The position numbers and the translations under genes were made by a program. This document shows, piece by piece, positions 47,833-57,459 of a DNA stretch of 64,000 nt. Origin of the DNA: CAYFPX01 sp964519895 (GTDB taxonomy: Bacteria > Myxococcota_A > UBA796 > CAJQPC01). The notes under the pieces were generated by a model. The model ran no database searches. It was given only the letters and a program-made list of their open reading frames with translations, and was not told the origin of the DNA. Location of the stretch: positions 79,294-143,293 of the forward strand of contig CAZFLE010000005.1 in NCBI GenBank assembly GCA_964519895.1, written 5' to 3'. Numbering within the stretch: position 1 is the stretch's first letter; every line of letters starts with the position of its first letter.

Positions 47833-49701
47833 GTGATCCTCCGCGCCCAGGACATCGAAGTCGCCTTTGCGGACAACCTGGTCCTCCGGGGCGCCGATCT
47901 GGCGGTGGCCGCTGGGGAGTGCGTGGGCCTGGTCGGGGCCAATGGCTCCGGCAAGTCGACCCTGTTGAAGGTGCTCGCCGGTGAGCTCAGCCCCGACGAC
48001 GGCCAGGTCTACCGGGACGCGCCCGCCGGCCTGCTGCGCCAGGTGCCGGACCTGCCCGGCGCGACGGTCCAGGACGCCCTGGACGACGCCGTGGCCTGGC
48101 ACCACGCCCTGGTCGGCGAGTACGAGGCCGCCATCGATCGGGAGGACATGGACGCCGCCGGACAGCTCCAGGACCGCCTGGACGAGGTCGGCTGGGCCAT
48201 GGACCACAAGGTCGACGCGGTCTGCGAGCGCCTCAAGGCACCCACCCGGGACGCGACCATCTCGACCCTGTCCGGCGGAGAAGCCCGCCGGGTGGCCCTG
48301 GCCCGCGCGCTGCTGCGGACACCGGACCTGCTGCTGCTCGACGAGCCCACGAACCACCTGGACGCCGACACCATCGAGTGGCTCCAGGCCTTCCTGGACG
48401 GCTACCGGGGCGCGGTCGTGATGGTCACCCACGACCGCTACCTGCTCGAGGCCTGCGCGGATCGCATCGTCGAGGTCGAGGACGGCCTGACGGTCTCCTA
48501 CGACGGCAGCTACGGGGACTACCTGGTGGCCCGGGCCGAGCGACGGTCCCGGCAGGAGCAGATCGAAGCCAGCCGGCTCAACACCCTGGCACGCGAGGCC
48601 GCCTGGGCGGCGCGGAGTCCGGCCGCGCGGAGCACCAAGCAGCGGGCCCGGCTCAAGCGCCTGGAAGACCTGCGAGACGCCCGTCCGCTCATGCGGGAGC
48701 AGACCTTCAGCCTGGACCTGCGCACGGGCTTCCGGGCGGGCAGCACGCTGTTGGAGCTCGAAGGCGTGGCCGGCGGCTACGACGGTGTGCCGCTCTTCGA
48801 GGACGTGGAGCTGTCGGTCCAGGCCGGGGATCGGATCGGCATCCTGGGGCCCAACGGCATCGGCAAGTCCACCCTCTTCGGCTTGATCCGGCGGGACCTG
48901 CAGCCCCTGGCCGGGCGCATCCACCTGGCCCCGCGGGTCCGGGTCGCCACCATCGACCAGGCCCGCAGCGGCCTGGACCCCACCGACACCCTGTTCGACG
49001 CCGCGGGCCACGGGAACAGCCATGTCACGGTGGGCGATCGCCCAGTGCACGTGGCGAGCTTCCTGCGGCGCTTCATGTTTCGCCAGGAACAGCTGGACCA
49101 GCCGGTGGCCAGCCTGTCCGGCGGGGAGCGGATGCGCCTGTTGTTGGCCCGGCTGATGCTCGAGGGCGGCAATCTGCTCCTGCTCGACGAGCCCACCAAC
49201 GATCTGGACCTGATGACTCTGCGGGTGCTCGAGGACGCCCTGTGTGCCTTCGACGGCGTCAGCCTGGTCATCAGCCACGATCGGGCGCTGTTGGACCGGG
49301 TCTGCACCACGGTGCTGAGCTTCGAGGGCGGCGGGGTGGTCACGTCCTATGCATCGCGGACCCAGGCGCTGCGGGCCCTCGCAACAGCGCGGACCCAGGC
49401 GGCGAGCCCCAAGGCCCCCAAGCCCAGCGCGACCCCCCGCACCAAGGGCCAGCTGCCGAAGTCCCGGGGCCTGTCCTTCAAGGAGCGCAACGAGCTCGCG
49501 GGGCTGCCCGCCCGGCTGGAGGCCCTCGAAGCCGCCCACGAGGCCCTGGGTGAGACCCTGGGGGCGCCGGAGACCTACCAGCGGGACGCGGCGGCGATCG
49601 CCGAGCTCACGCGCACCTACGACGCGCAGCAGGTGGAGATCGAAGGGGCCTATGCGCGCTGGGAGGCCCTCGAGGCCCGCGCTGAGAACGCCTCGGGCTA
49701 A
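47833..49701 (+). CDS. ABC-F family ATPase (Uup-like)
   Basis: The 622-residue soluble protein has two ABC cassettes and no membrane domain. Walker A motifs GANGSGKST (36-44) and GPNGIGKST (near 340), each followed by LSGGE and LLLLDEPTN, are complete. The linker of charged helices lies around residues 245-285. A C-terminal coiled-coil region (about 540-622) is typical of Uup/YheS-type ABC-F proteins. They act on ribosomes in translation quality control or antibiotic protection. Its 3' end overlaps the convergent cytochrome gene by four bases. Confidence 0.9.
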   Translation: MILRAQDIEVAFADNLVLRGADLAVAAGECVGLVGANGSGKSTLLKVLAGELSPDDGQVYRDAPAGLLRQVPDLPGATVQDALDDAVAWHHALVGEYEAAIDREDMDAAGQLQDRLDEVGWAMDHKVDAVCERLKAPTRDATISTLSGGEARRVALARALLRTPDLLLLDEPTNHLDADTIEWLQAFLDGYRGAVVMVTHDRYLLEACADRIVEVEDGLTVSYDGSYGDYLVARAERRSRQEQIEASRLNTLAREAAWAARSPAARSTKQRARLKRLEDLRDARPLMREQTFSLDLRTGFRAGSTLLELEGVAGGYDGVPLFEDVELSVQAGDRIGILGPNGIGKSTLFGLIRRDLQPLAGRIHLAPRVRVATIDQARSGLDPTDTLFDAAGHGNSHVTVGDRPVHVASFLRRFMFRQEQLDQPVASLSGGERMRLLLARLMLEGGNLLLLDEPTNDLDLMTLRVLEDALCAFDGVSLVISHDRALLDRVCTTVLSFEGGGVVTSYASRTQALRALATARTQAASPKAPKPSATPRTKGQLPKSRGLSFKERNELAGLPARLEALEAAHEALGETLGAPETYQRDAAAIAELTRTYDAQQVEIEGAYARWEALEARAENASG

Positions 49702-51716
49702 AGACTCTCGAGAAACGCCACCAGGTCCTGCAGGTCCGCCTCGTCCAGGTCCGCGGTCTCCCCCATCCAGCCGGCGACCGCCAGGTCCAGCACGTCCCGC
49801 AGCGTGGCCGCGGACCCATCGTGGAGGTAGGGCCCCGACGCCCCGATGCCCAGCAGCGACGGGGTGTTCATGGCGCCGTTCCCCAACAGGTCGTAGCTCC
49901 AGGGGTCGGTGTAGAGCGGCGGCACGTGGCAGCCGGCGCAGCCCACGTCCTGGCTCAGGAACAGCGTGCGGCCTCGCGCGATGGCGTCGGGGTCGCCGGC
50001 CGGTCGCGCGGGCAGGCGGTCCAGGTTGATCCAGCGGGCCATGGCGGCGGCCTGGCTGGGGCTGGGGCCGTCTCCGCCCAGGCGGGTCGTCGCGGTCAGG
50101 GTGGCTTCGGTGGCCACGCTGTCGACCTCGTCGGCCCACGTGACCGGCGCGGTCGCGTCCACGTCGCCGGCCAAAGACGGGGTCTGTCGGGGGCCGTGCT
50201 CCTGGAACCACTCCAGGCCATCGGTGCGGCCTTCGTAGTGACAGGTCGCGCAGGAAGCGCCGGTGCCATCCTGGACGATCTCGGGGGCCACGGCCGATGT
50301 GAACAGGCGGCGGCCTTCATCGAGCTCGGGGTCCGTCGCCGGGCGCACGGGCAGGCCGGCGAAGCCGAGCATGGTCGCGGCTTCGGCGCCCCGCTGGTTG
50401 TCCTCGTCCAGGAGCCAGTCCACGGCCGCCCCGACATCCAAGGCCCCGGCGGTGCCCGCCACCTGGAAGTCGCCGACCAGGGTGGCTTCGTCGGCCCAGG
50501 CCACGGCCCGGGGGCCCAGGGGCGCATCGATCAGCACGATCGGGTGCTCCAGGACGCCTCGGATCGGGTCCGTCACCGCGCTGTAGGTCAGCCTCACCAG
50601 CGCCACCAGGTCCGAGCCCTCCATCGTCGTGGCCAGGGTCTGACCATCTGGGGAGAAGGTCACCTGGGTCAGGTAGCTGCGACCGAACTGCGTGCTCTCG
50701 TCGCTGCGTTCGACCTCGCCCTTGATGTCCAGGAACTCGCTCTCGTCGGGCACAGGCTCGCCCCACGCCAGGGGCACCTTGACGATGTTGGGGTTGAAGC
50801 GGGCCATGCCCGGCGGCGGGTTGTTGGTGCTCCCGCCCCCGTAGTAGGTCACGGTCGTGGAGCCCTCCAGAGTCGCGTCCGACGAGGCGTCATTGTTGAC
50901 CTGGAGACTGGGCAGCACGAGCCACTCCCCGTCTGGGGACACGTCCGGGTCCCCGGTGAAGCGTCCGACCAGATCCACCTCGCCCTGGAGCGTGGTCAGG
51001 TCCTGGACGCCTTGCACGACCGGCAGCGCCTGGGCCAGCACGCTTCCCGTCACCAGGTCGACCGTGTAGAGATCCCGGTCATAGGCGGACAGCACGTAGA
51101 GGTGCTGGTCGTCCGGGTGCAGCACGAGCCAGCGCGGATCGCCGGTCACCGGGAAGCGGCGCAGCTCGGTCAAGGTGTCGGCGTCCAGCTCGACCACCGC
51201 GTCCTCCTGGGACAGGGCCACGTACAACCGCTGTCCGTCGGCTCGCACCGCGATGCCATAGGGCTCGGCACCGACCTGGGCCTGGGTCAGCAGCGTCGGG
51301 GTGCCTTCGACCAGGTCGAGCTCGGCCACGGCCCCGGAGCCTCGCAGGGTCACGAAGATCCGATCGCCAGCGCAGTCCAGCCGGGTGGGACCTTCGTCGA
51401 GTGACAGCTGGTCCAGGCGCAGGGCCTGGGGGTCCAGCCACCCCAGGATGTCCTCGTGGGTGGCCAGCACGCCGAGCTGTTGCCGGTCTTCGGAGAGCAG
51501 CACGGTGCGGTCGCACACCAGGGTGGGCGGGACCGGATCCCCCAGCGCCAGGTCGTCGTCACTGGACTCGGGCACCGCCTGGGGCAGCCCCGGTGTCCAG
51601 TCGGCCGCGGGGGATGGCAGGATCGTCTGCCCGCCGGGCTGGGGCGCGACGGGCGGGGTTCCGGTCTCGGGCGCGGCACAGCCGCTGAGGGCGATCAGCA
51701 GAGAGATGGGCTCCAC
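49698..51716 (-). CDS. Lipoprotein with YVTN beta-propeller fused to di-haem cytochrome c peroxidase-like domain
   Basis: The start at GTG 51716 (AGGAG upstream) gives 672 residues with short lipobox VEPISLLIALSGC. Residues about 40-430 carry YVTN-like propeller repeats (GIAVRADGQRLYVAL, WLVLHPDDQHLYVLS). The C-terminal domain has two haem sites, CATCH near 488-492 and CAGCH near 590-594. This is the MauG/di-haem peroxidase-like layout seen with propellers in myxobacteria and Planctomycetes. It is likely surface-located electron transfer or peroxide reduction. The fusion joins a ligand-binding propeller to the redox domain. Confidence 0.87.
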   Translation of the reverse strand: MEPISLLIALSGCAAPETGTPPVAPQPGGQTILPSPAADWTPGLPQAVPESSDDDLALGDPVPPTLVCDRTVLLSEDRQQLGVLATHEDILGWLDPQALRLDQLSLDEGPTRLDCAGDRIFVTLRGSGAVAELDLVEGTPTLLTQAQVGAEPYGIAVRADGQRLYVALSQEDAVVELDADTLTELRRFPVTGDPRWLVLHPDDQHLYVLSAYDRDLYTVDLVTGSVLAQALPVVQGVQDLTTLQGEVDLVGRFTGDPDVSPDGEWLVLPSLQVNNDASSDATLEGSTTVTYYGGGSTNNPPPGMARFNPNIVKVPLAWGEPVPDESEFLDIKGEVERSDESTQFGRSYLTQVTFSPDGQTLATTMEGSDLVALVRLTYSAVTDPIRGVLEHPIVLIDAPLGPRAVAWADEATLVGDFQVAGTAGALDVGAAVDWLLDEDNQRGAEAATMLGFAGLPVRPATDPELDEGRRLFTSAVAPEIVQDGTGASCATCHYEGRTDGLEWFQEHGPRQTPSLAGDVDATAPVTWADEVDSVATEATLTATTRLGGDGPSPSQAAAMARWINLDRLPARPAGDPDAIARGRTLFLSQDVGCAGCHVPPLYTDPWSYDLLGNGAMNTPSLLGIGASGPYLHDGSAATLRDVLDLAVAGWMGETADLDEADLQDLVAFLESL

Positions 51717-51819
51717 GACGAGCTCCTGGGGCGGAAGGTGCTCTGTCCGTGTCCCGGGCCCCAGAACCCTTCGGTGAAGGAAACCAGGCGCTCGGGGCAC
51801 TGACCCGCGGAGCCTTCCC

Positions 51820-54147
51820 GTGATCCAACTCGCCCTGTTCGCCTGGCTGGGCTGCGAGCCGATGCTCGCCCCCGGCCCGTCCGACCCCGCTGCTTCGGCC
51901 AAGGGCTTGCGCATGGGCGAGGAGGCCTGTGACGGGCTGGACGACGACGCCGACGGGCTGGTCGACGAGGCCTGGGACCGGGACGGCGACGGCTTCGCCA
52001 CGTGCGGCCTGCCGGACCGCCCCTGGGACTGCGACGACCGCGACGCGCTCCGGGCTCCGGGAGCCCCCGAGCTCTGCAATGGCGAGGACGACGACTGCGA
52101 CCGCCGGGTGGACGAAGACGCCGACGACCGCACCACCTGGTACGTGGACGCAGACGGCGACGGCTACGGCACGGCTGCCGGCGCGATGCTCGCCTGCGAC
52201 GCACCGGGAGGCTGGGTCGATCTTGCCGGCGACTGCGACGACACCACCGCTGCCGTCAACCCCGGCGCGAGCGAGCGCTGCGATGCCGTGGACCGGGACT
52301 GTGACGGGGAGGCCTGGGACGCCGCCTCGCCTCCGTCCTGGTACGCCGATGCAGACCAGGACGGGGCAGGGGACCCCGCCAACGCAGTGCCTGCGTGCAC
52401 CCAGCCTTCGGCCCGGGTCCACGACGCCCTGGACTGTGATGACACCGACCCCACGCGGTCCCCGGACACCGCCGAGGTCTGGTACGACGGCATCGACAAC
52501 GACTGCGATGCCAGCACGACAGACCTGGACGCCGACGGCGACGGCTCCCCGTCCATCCTGGACTGCGACGACAGCGACCCGAACCGGACCCCTGGGGCCA
52601 CCGAAGGCTGCGACGGGGTCGACAACGACTGCGATCACGTGGCCGACGAAGGGGCCTTGGACGCGCCGACCTGGTACCTCGACGCCGACGGCGACGGCCA
52701 CGGCGGCTCGAGTGTCGGCCCCGCCTGTGAGGGGGACGCGGACCACGTCACGACGTCCGGAGACTGCGACGACGACGAGGCGACGGTGCACCCCGGCGCC
52801 CAGGAGATCTGCGGCAACGGCCTGGACGACGACTGTGACGGCACCGCGTGGGGCTGCGAGCTGAGCGGGACGGTGGACCTGGCGGACGTGAGCCCGCTCT
52901 TCACGGACAGCTACGACAACGGGGGTTGCGGGGTGGCTGTCGGAGACCTGACCGGGGACGGCCTGGCGGATCTGGTGGTGGCCGAGTCCAGCGACGCCGC
53001 CCTGGCCCAGCCCAGGTCCGGTTCCATCCGAGTCTTCGAGTCGCCCCTGGACCGCCTTGCGACCACCCAGGTGTCGATCGGCCAGGCCATGGGCGAGGAG
53101 AGCGACGACGGCGCCGGAGAGGCCCTGGCCGTCATCGGTGACCTGGACGGCGACGGCTACGCCGAGCTCTTGATCGGGGCGCCCACGGCGGGGAGCCAGA
53201 ATCGTGGCGCCGCCTATGTGCTCAGGGGCCCCCTGGTCGGCAGCTTCCCCTTGGGAGAGGCCCCGTTCATCGTGCGAGGCGATTACCCCTCGGACTACGT
53301 GGGCATGGCGACGGCCGCGCTCGGTGACCACGACGGGGATGGCTCGGACGACTTCGCGGTAGGAAGCAGCAACTGGAACACCAGCGGGAGTGACGATGGC
53401 ATGGTCGCGGTGTTCTCCGGCCCGGCCTGGGGCACCTGGACTCTGGACGAGGCGCCCCTGCGAATCGTGACGACGCGGTCGAGCACCACCGGCCACGGGG
53501 ACGTGGTCGAGAACCTGGGAGACGTGGACGGCGACGGCCTCTCCGACCTGGGGGTGGGCCTGTGGTACGGCAACGCGGTGCACGTCTTCCTGGGCGGCGG
53601 CCACAGCGGCGAGGTCGACCTGGACGATGCCGACTTCATCATCGAAGGCAGCGCCTCTGGCGACCGACTGGGCACTGCGGTGGCCGGCCAACAAGACGTG
53701 GACGGCGATGGGCTCGCCGATCTGGCCGCTGGCGCGCCGGAGAGCGGCAAGGGCAGGGCGTATCTGATCCTGGCGCCCCTGGGCTCCGGGAGCGTCGACA
53801 ACGCAGACGCGACCCTGGTCGGAGAATCAGGGGCCGACGAGCAAGGGACCTCGGTCGCCCTGGGCGACTACGACGGCGACGGGATCGGCGACCTGGCGAC
53901 GGGTGCCCCGGGGTACTTCAAGGGGGGAGGCATCAAGGGCGCGGTCTACGTGACCTTTGGCCCGGTCAGCGGCGCCGTGGACTTGGCCATTCAGCCGGAC
54001 CTGCGTGCCATAGGACCCGGGTCCACCAGCGCGGGAGACCGGCTGCTTCACCTCGGGGACCTGGACGGCGACGGCACGGACGAGCTGCTGGTGCCGTCGG
54101 AAAACGAGGACGAGATCCATCTTCTGCAAGGGGGCTCGGGATGGTAG
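51820..54147 (+). CDS. MopE-repeat plus FG-GAP beta-propeller lipoprotein
   Basis: The 775-residue protein has the very short lipobox MIQLALFAWLGC at its GTG start. Six Asp/Cys MopE-type repeats (DADGDGYG, DCDD, CDGVDNDCD) occupy residues about 35-340. Then seven FG-GAP/integrin-alpha-type blades, each with LGDxDGDGxxDLAVG, form a calcium-binding propeller to the C-terminus. It is probably a surface adhesin-like protein. The next gene, of the same design, starts seven bases before its stop. Confidence 0.85.
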   Translation: MIQLALFAWLGCEPMLAPGPSDPAASAKGLRMGEEACDGLDDDADGLVDEAWDRDGDGFATCGLPDRPWDCDDRDALRAPGAPELCNGEDDDCDRRVDEDADDRTTWYVDADGDGYGTAAGAMLACDAPGGWVDLAGDCDDTTAAVNPGASERCDAVDRDCDGEAWDAASPPSWYADADQDGAGDPANAVPACTQPSARVHDALDCDDTDPTRSPDTAEVWYDGIDNDCDASTTDLDADGDGSPSILDCDDSDPNRTPGATEGCDGVDNDCDHVADEGALDAPTWYLDADGDGHGGSSVGPACEGDADHVTTSGDCDDDEATVHPGAQEICGNGLDDDCDGTAWGCELSGTVDLADVSPLFTDSYDNGGCGVAVGDLTGDGLADLVVAESSDAALAQPRSGSIRVFESPLDRLATTQVSIGQAMGEESDDGAGEALAVIGDLDGDGYAELLIGAPTAGSQNRGAAYVLRGPLVGSFPLGEAPFIVRGDYPSDYVGMATAALGDHDGDGSDDFAVGSSNWNTSGSDDGMVAVFSGPAWGTWTLDEAPLRIVTTRSSTTGHGDVVENLGDVDGDGLSDLGVGLWYGNAVHVFLGGGHSGEVDLDDADFIIEGSASGDRLGTAVAGQQDVDGDGLADLAAGAPESGKGRAYLILAPLGSGSVDNADATLVGESGADEQGTSVALGDYDGDGIGDLATGAPGYFKGGGIKGAVYVTFGPVSGAVDLAIQPDLRAIGPGSTSAGDRLLHLGDLDGDGTDELLVPSENEDEIHLLQGGSGW

Positions 54148-57008
54148 CCCTGGTGCTGATGCTGGCCTGCGGCCCACCGGCGACGACAGCGCCCGAGCCG
54201 GTTCCAGACGCTCCGGTCGAGCCCGTGGTGCTGGTCGCTCCCTACCGGACGAGCATCCCGCGACAACCAAAGGAGCTCTGCGACGGCCTCGACAACGACT
54301 TCGACGGCCGCATCGACGAGGACTTCGACCGCGACGGCGACGGCTTCACCCGCTGCGAGGAGCAAGCGGACTGCGACGACGACAACCGGCTCGTGCACCC
54401 GGGCGCTGTGGAGTACTGCGACGTCCTGGACCACGACTGTGACGGCTCGACCGACGAGTCCGGCGCGGTGGACGCGCACACCTGGACCCGCGACGGGGAC
54501 CAGGACGGTCACGGCGACGACGCCCAGCCCCTGGTCTCCTGTCGCCAGCCCGAGGGCTACGCAGCTTCGGCCGGGGACTGCGACGACACGGATCCGGACA
54601 TCCACCCCGGTGCCCCGGAAGCGTGCGACCACGTGGACTGGGACTGCGACGGCGAAGTCCTCGACGACCACGCCCTGGATGCGGGCCAGTGGGTCAGCGA
54701 CGCGGACGGGGACGGCTACGGCACCGGGTCTGGGATCCCTTCGTGCGAGCCGATCGAGGGACTGGTCGACCAGCACGGGGACTGCGACGACGCCGATCCC
54801 GCGGTGAGCCCCGGCGCCGTCGAGGTCTGGTACGACGGGGTGGACCAGGACTGCGACGGGGGCTCCGACGACGACGCAGACCGCGACTCCTTCATTCCCG
54901 TCGCGTTCGGCGGGACGGACTGCGACGACGAGGCAGAGCAGGTCTCGCCCGCCCAGGCCGAACAGTGCAATGGCGTCGACGACGACTGCGATGGCCAGGT
55001 CGACGAGGACGCCACCGACGCCTTCACCGTCTACGTCGACAGCGATGGCGACGGCTTCGGGGGCACCGAGGACGGAGAGGTCTGCCAGGTGGAGGCCGAC
55101 CAGACCACCACGCCTGGAGACTGCGACGACAGCGACAGCGCCCGACACCCAGGGGCGGCAGAGACCTGGTACGACGGCGTGGACCAGGACTGCGCTGGCG
55201 ACGACGACGACGACGCCGACGGCGACGGCCACCTGCCCGAGTCCCTGGGCGGCTGGGACTGCGATGACGAGGATCCAGAGGCCCGGCCGGACACCCACTG
55301 GTACGCCGACGCAGACGGCGACGGGTTTGGGGAACCTGGACAGGCGTGGACCGGCTGCGAGCGGCCCGACGGCATGGTCGCCGACGAGACCGATTGCGAC
55401 GACGGCGACCCGTCCACCTACCCCGCCGCCCCAGAGCTCTGTGATGGTGTGGATCGCGACTGCGACGGCGCCGTCGACGAAGCCGGGGCCCAGGGCGAGC
55501 AGACCCAGTACTGGGACGCCGACGGGGACGGCTACGGCACCTCGGACGCGGCCACGATCGTCGCATGCCCGGGCAAGGCTGGCTACGCGCCATCCACCGG
55601 CGACTGCGACGACTCCGACAGCCGGATCTGGGTCGGCGCGGCCGAGGTCTGCGGGGACTGGGTCGACAACGACTGTGACCTGTCCACCCCTGCCTGCGGC
55701 CTGGGCGGGGACATGCTCGCCGAGCACGGAGAAGGCTGGATCCTGGGCAGCCAGGCCGGCGAAGAGGCCGGCTCGAGCCTGGTGGCGGCCGATCTGGACG
55801 GCGACGGCGTGACCGGGCTGGGCATCGGCGCTCCAGCGTGGGACGGGGGCAGCGGCCGGCTGGGCTGGTACACCAGTGCCGGGTCCGGGGACCAGGTCCT
55901 CGACGACGCCTGGCTGGTGGTCGCCGGGGCCCAGGGCGACGAGGGGGTGGGGAGCGCCACGGCCACCGTGGACGCAGACGGCGACGGGCTGCTGGACCTG
56001 ATCGTCGGCGCGCCCGGTGCGGACAGCGGCTGGGGCGAGGTCTGGCTCTTGCTCGCCCCTTCGGGGGGCACCCTCGGGGCCGGCGACGCCGACGGCGTGT
56101 GGGCGGGGGTGGACGGGTCCGCTGCCACCGGCGCCGCGGTGGTCTCCTTGGGCGGGGATGCCGACGGCGACGGACTGGAGGACTGGGTGGTCGGCAGTCC
56201 CGGGGCCAGCGGCGGCGCAGGCCTGGTCACCGGGTACAGCGGCAGCGGCGAGAGCGGTGGGTCCATGGCCGGCTCAGACGTGACCGACGCCCTGGGAACC
56301 GCCGTCGCCAGTGCCGGCGACGTGGACGGCGATGGCTTGCCCGACGTGGTGATCGGGGCACCGGGCGCGGCGTTCCTGGGCACCGATGGCGGCGCCGTCG
56401 CGCTGGTGCTGGGGCCGCTGCCGACCGGGGCCGTGATCCTGGATGGCGACGCGGTGCTGTTCGGCAGCTACGCCGGCGACGCGCTGGGCACCAGCGTCGC
56501 GGGGGCCGGCGACGTCGACGGCGACGGCCTCGACGACCTGTGGCTCGGCCAGCCGGGCGCGGACAGCAACGGCACCGACGCCGGCAGCGCGTGGTTCGTG
56601 TCCGGCACGGTGCGCGGGGTGCAGCTGGCCGGCGACGTGGGCGCCATGGTCCTGGGCGAGAGCGCCCACGACGGCGCCGGGGGTCAGGTCTCTGCAGCGG
56701 GCGACCTGGACGGCGACGGCCACGGGGACCTGGCCCTGGGGATCCCAGCTCGGTACTACGGCGCGTCCGAGACCGGGGCCGTGGCGGTGTTGTTGGGACC
56801 CTTGACGGGGACCCACGACCTGGCGACCGACAGCGACCTGCGGGTGCTGGGCCAGGGGGCCTACGACCACCTGGGCGCAGCGTTCGTGGTCGGCCAGGAC
56901 TTCACCGGGGACGGCACCCTGGATCTCTGGGCGGGGGTGCCGGGCCTGGACGAAGGGGGGAGCGCCGCGGGGGGGGCGGTCTTGTTCACCGGGGACGCGG
57001 AGGAGTAG
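54141..57008 (+). CDS. MopE-repeat plus FG-GAP beta-propeller lipoprotein (second of the pair)
   Basis: From ATG 54141 the protein has 955 residues. The signal is very short (MVALVLMLAC). Eight MopE-type repeats with DxDGDGxG and CDGxDxDCDG are followed by CGLGG and about seven FG-GAP repeats (LDGDGVTGLGIGAPAW, VDGDGLPDVVIGAPG). It shares design with the previous gene, whose end it overlaps by seven bases; the pair probably arose by duplication and is co-translated. A calcium-dependent adhesive or binding surface protein is expected. Confidence 0.85.
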   Translation: MVALVLMLACGPPATTAPEPVPDAPVEPVVLVAPYRTSIPRQPKELCDGLDNDFDGRIDEDFDRDGDGFTRCEEQADCDDDNRLVHPGAVEYCDVLDHDCDGSTDESGAVDAHTWTRDGDQDGHGDDAQPLVSCRQPEGYAASAGDCDDTDPDIHPGAPEACDHVDWDCDGEVLDDHALDAGQWVSDADGDGYGTGSGIPSCEPIEGLVDQHGDCDDADPAVSPGAVEVWYDGVDQDCDGGSDDDADRDSFIPVAFGGTDCDDEAEQVSPAQAEQCNGVDDDCDGQVDEDATDAFTVYVDSDGDGFGGTEDGEVCQVEADQTTTPGDCDDSDSARHPGAAETWYDGVDQDCAGDDDDDADGDGHLPESLGGWDCDDEDPEARPDTHWYADADGDGFGEPGQAWTGCERPDGMVADETDCDDGDPSTYPAAPELCDGVDRDCDGAVDEAGAQGEQTQYWDADGDGYGTSDAATIVACPGKAGYAPSTGDCDDSDSRIWVGAAEVCGDWVDNDCDLSTPACGLGGDMLAEHGEGWILGSQAGEEAGSSLVAADLDGDGVTGLGIGAPAWDGGSGRLGWYTSAGSGDQVLDDAWLVVAGAQGDEGVGSATATVDADGDGLLDLIVGAPGADSGWGEVWLLLAPSGGTLGAGDADGVWAGVDGSAATGAAVVSLGGDADGDGLEDWVVGSPGASGGAGLVTGYSGSGESGGSMAGSDVTDALGTAVASAGDVDGDGLPDVVIGAPGAAFLGTDGGAVALVLGPLPTGAVILDGDAVLFGSYAGDALGTSVAGAGDVDGDGLDDLWLGQPGADSNGTDAGSAWFVSGTVRGVQLAGDVGAMVLGESAHDGAGGQVSAAGDLDGDGHGDLALGIPARYYGASETGAVAVLLGPLTGTHDLATDSDLRVLGQGAYDHLGAAFVVGQDFTGDGTLDLWAGVPGLDEGGSAAGGAVLFTGDAEE

Positions 57009-57040
57009 GGTCGGCGGGCAGGCCGGTGGGGAGCGGCAAG

Positions 57041-57121
57041 GGGACGAACGTCCGTACTTCGGACGTTCGTCCCGCCCAACTCAGTTGGAGGCCCTCAAAG
57101 TCCGAAGTACGGACGTTCGTC
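57041..57121. repeat. Nested palindromic repeat block
   Basis: A perfect 14-bp-arm inverted repeat occupies 57041-57073 (core CGTCCGTACTTCGGACG). Within it, 57043-57064 recurs as an exact reverse complement at 57100-57121, giving 22-bp arms with 35 bases between. The right copy codes the last residues of the truncated glycosyltransferase gene. The block is unlike the surrounding coding sequence. It looks like a REP-type or transposon-end palindrome. Confidence 0.65.
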
Positions 57122-57418
57122 ACCCGCGGCGATCGGCCGAGGGGACGTGCCCTGCTCGATCACGTCCACGACCAGCCGCTTGAAGGCGGCGATCTCCCCC
57201 CAGACCCCCAGGTCCAGGTTGCCGGCCAGGTCCGCCACCTGCTGGGCGATGTCCGGCGCGGTCACCACATAGGGCAGCCCCAGCCTCGCGGCCTTGTCGA
57301 CAAAGGTCGGCGGCCCGGCCACGCGGACCGTGTGTCCCCGCGCCTGGAGCGCCTGGGCCAAGGCCAGCTGAGGCTGCACGTCGCCTCGGGTTCCTGCCGG
57401 TGCGAGCAGGATCTTCAT
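57095..57418 (-). pseudogene. Truncated glycosyltransferase (GT28/UGT-like) N-terminus
   Basis: From ATG 57418 only 107 residues are coded. MKILLAPAGTRGDVQPQLALAQALQARGHTVRV is the classic start of MGT/UGT-type (family 28-like) glycosyltransferases, which are normally about 400 residues. The frame then ends in DERPYFGL and a stop. The final residues lie within the palindromic repeat at 57100-57121. I read it as a gene whose 3' part was lost when the repeat inserted or recombined. Expression is doubtful. Confidence 0.7.
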
Positions 57419-57459
57419 CGGGTGCACCCCCTCCTCGTGCCCAGGATACGCCCGGAGCC

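Noticed and set aside
49698..52136. Longer start for the di-haem lipoprotein upstream of 51716
   Set aside because: The upstream part is Ser-rich antisense of the neighbouring MopE gene. The GTG at 51716 has AGGAG and a lipobox.
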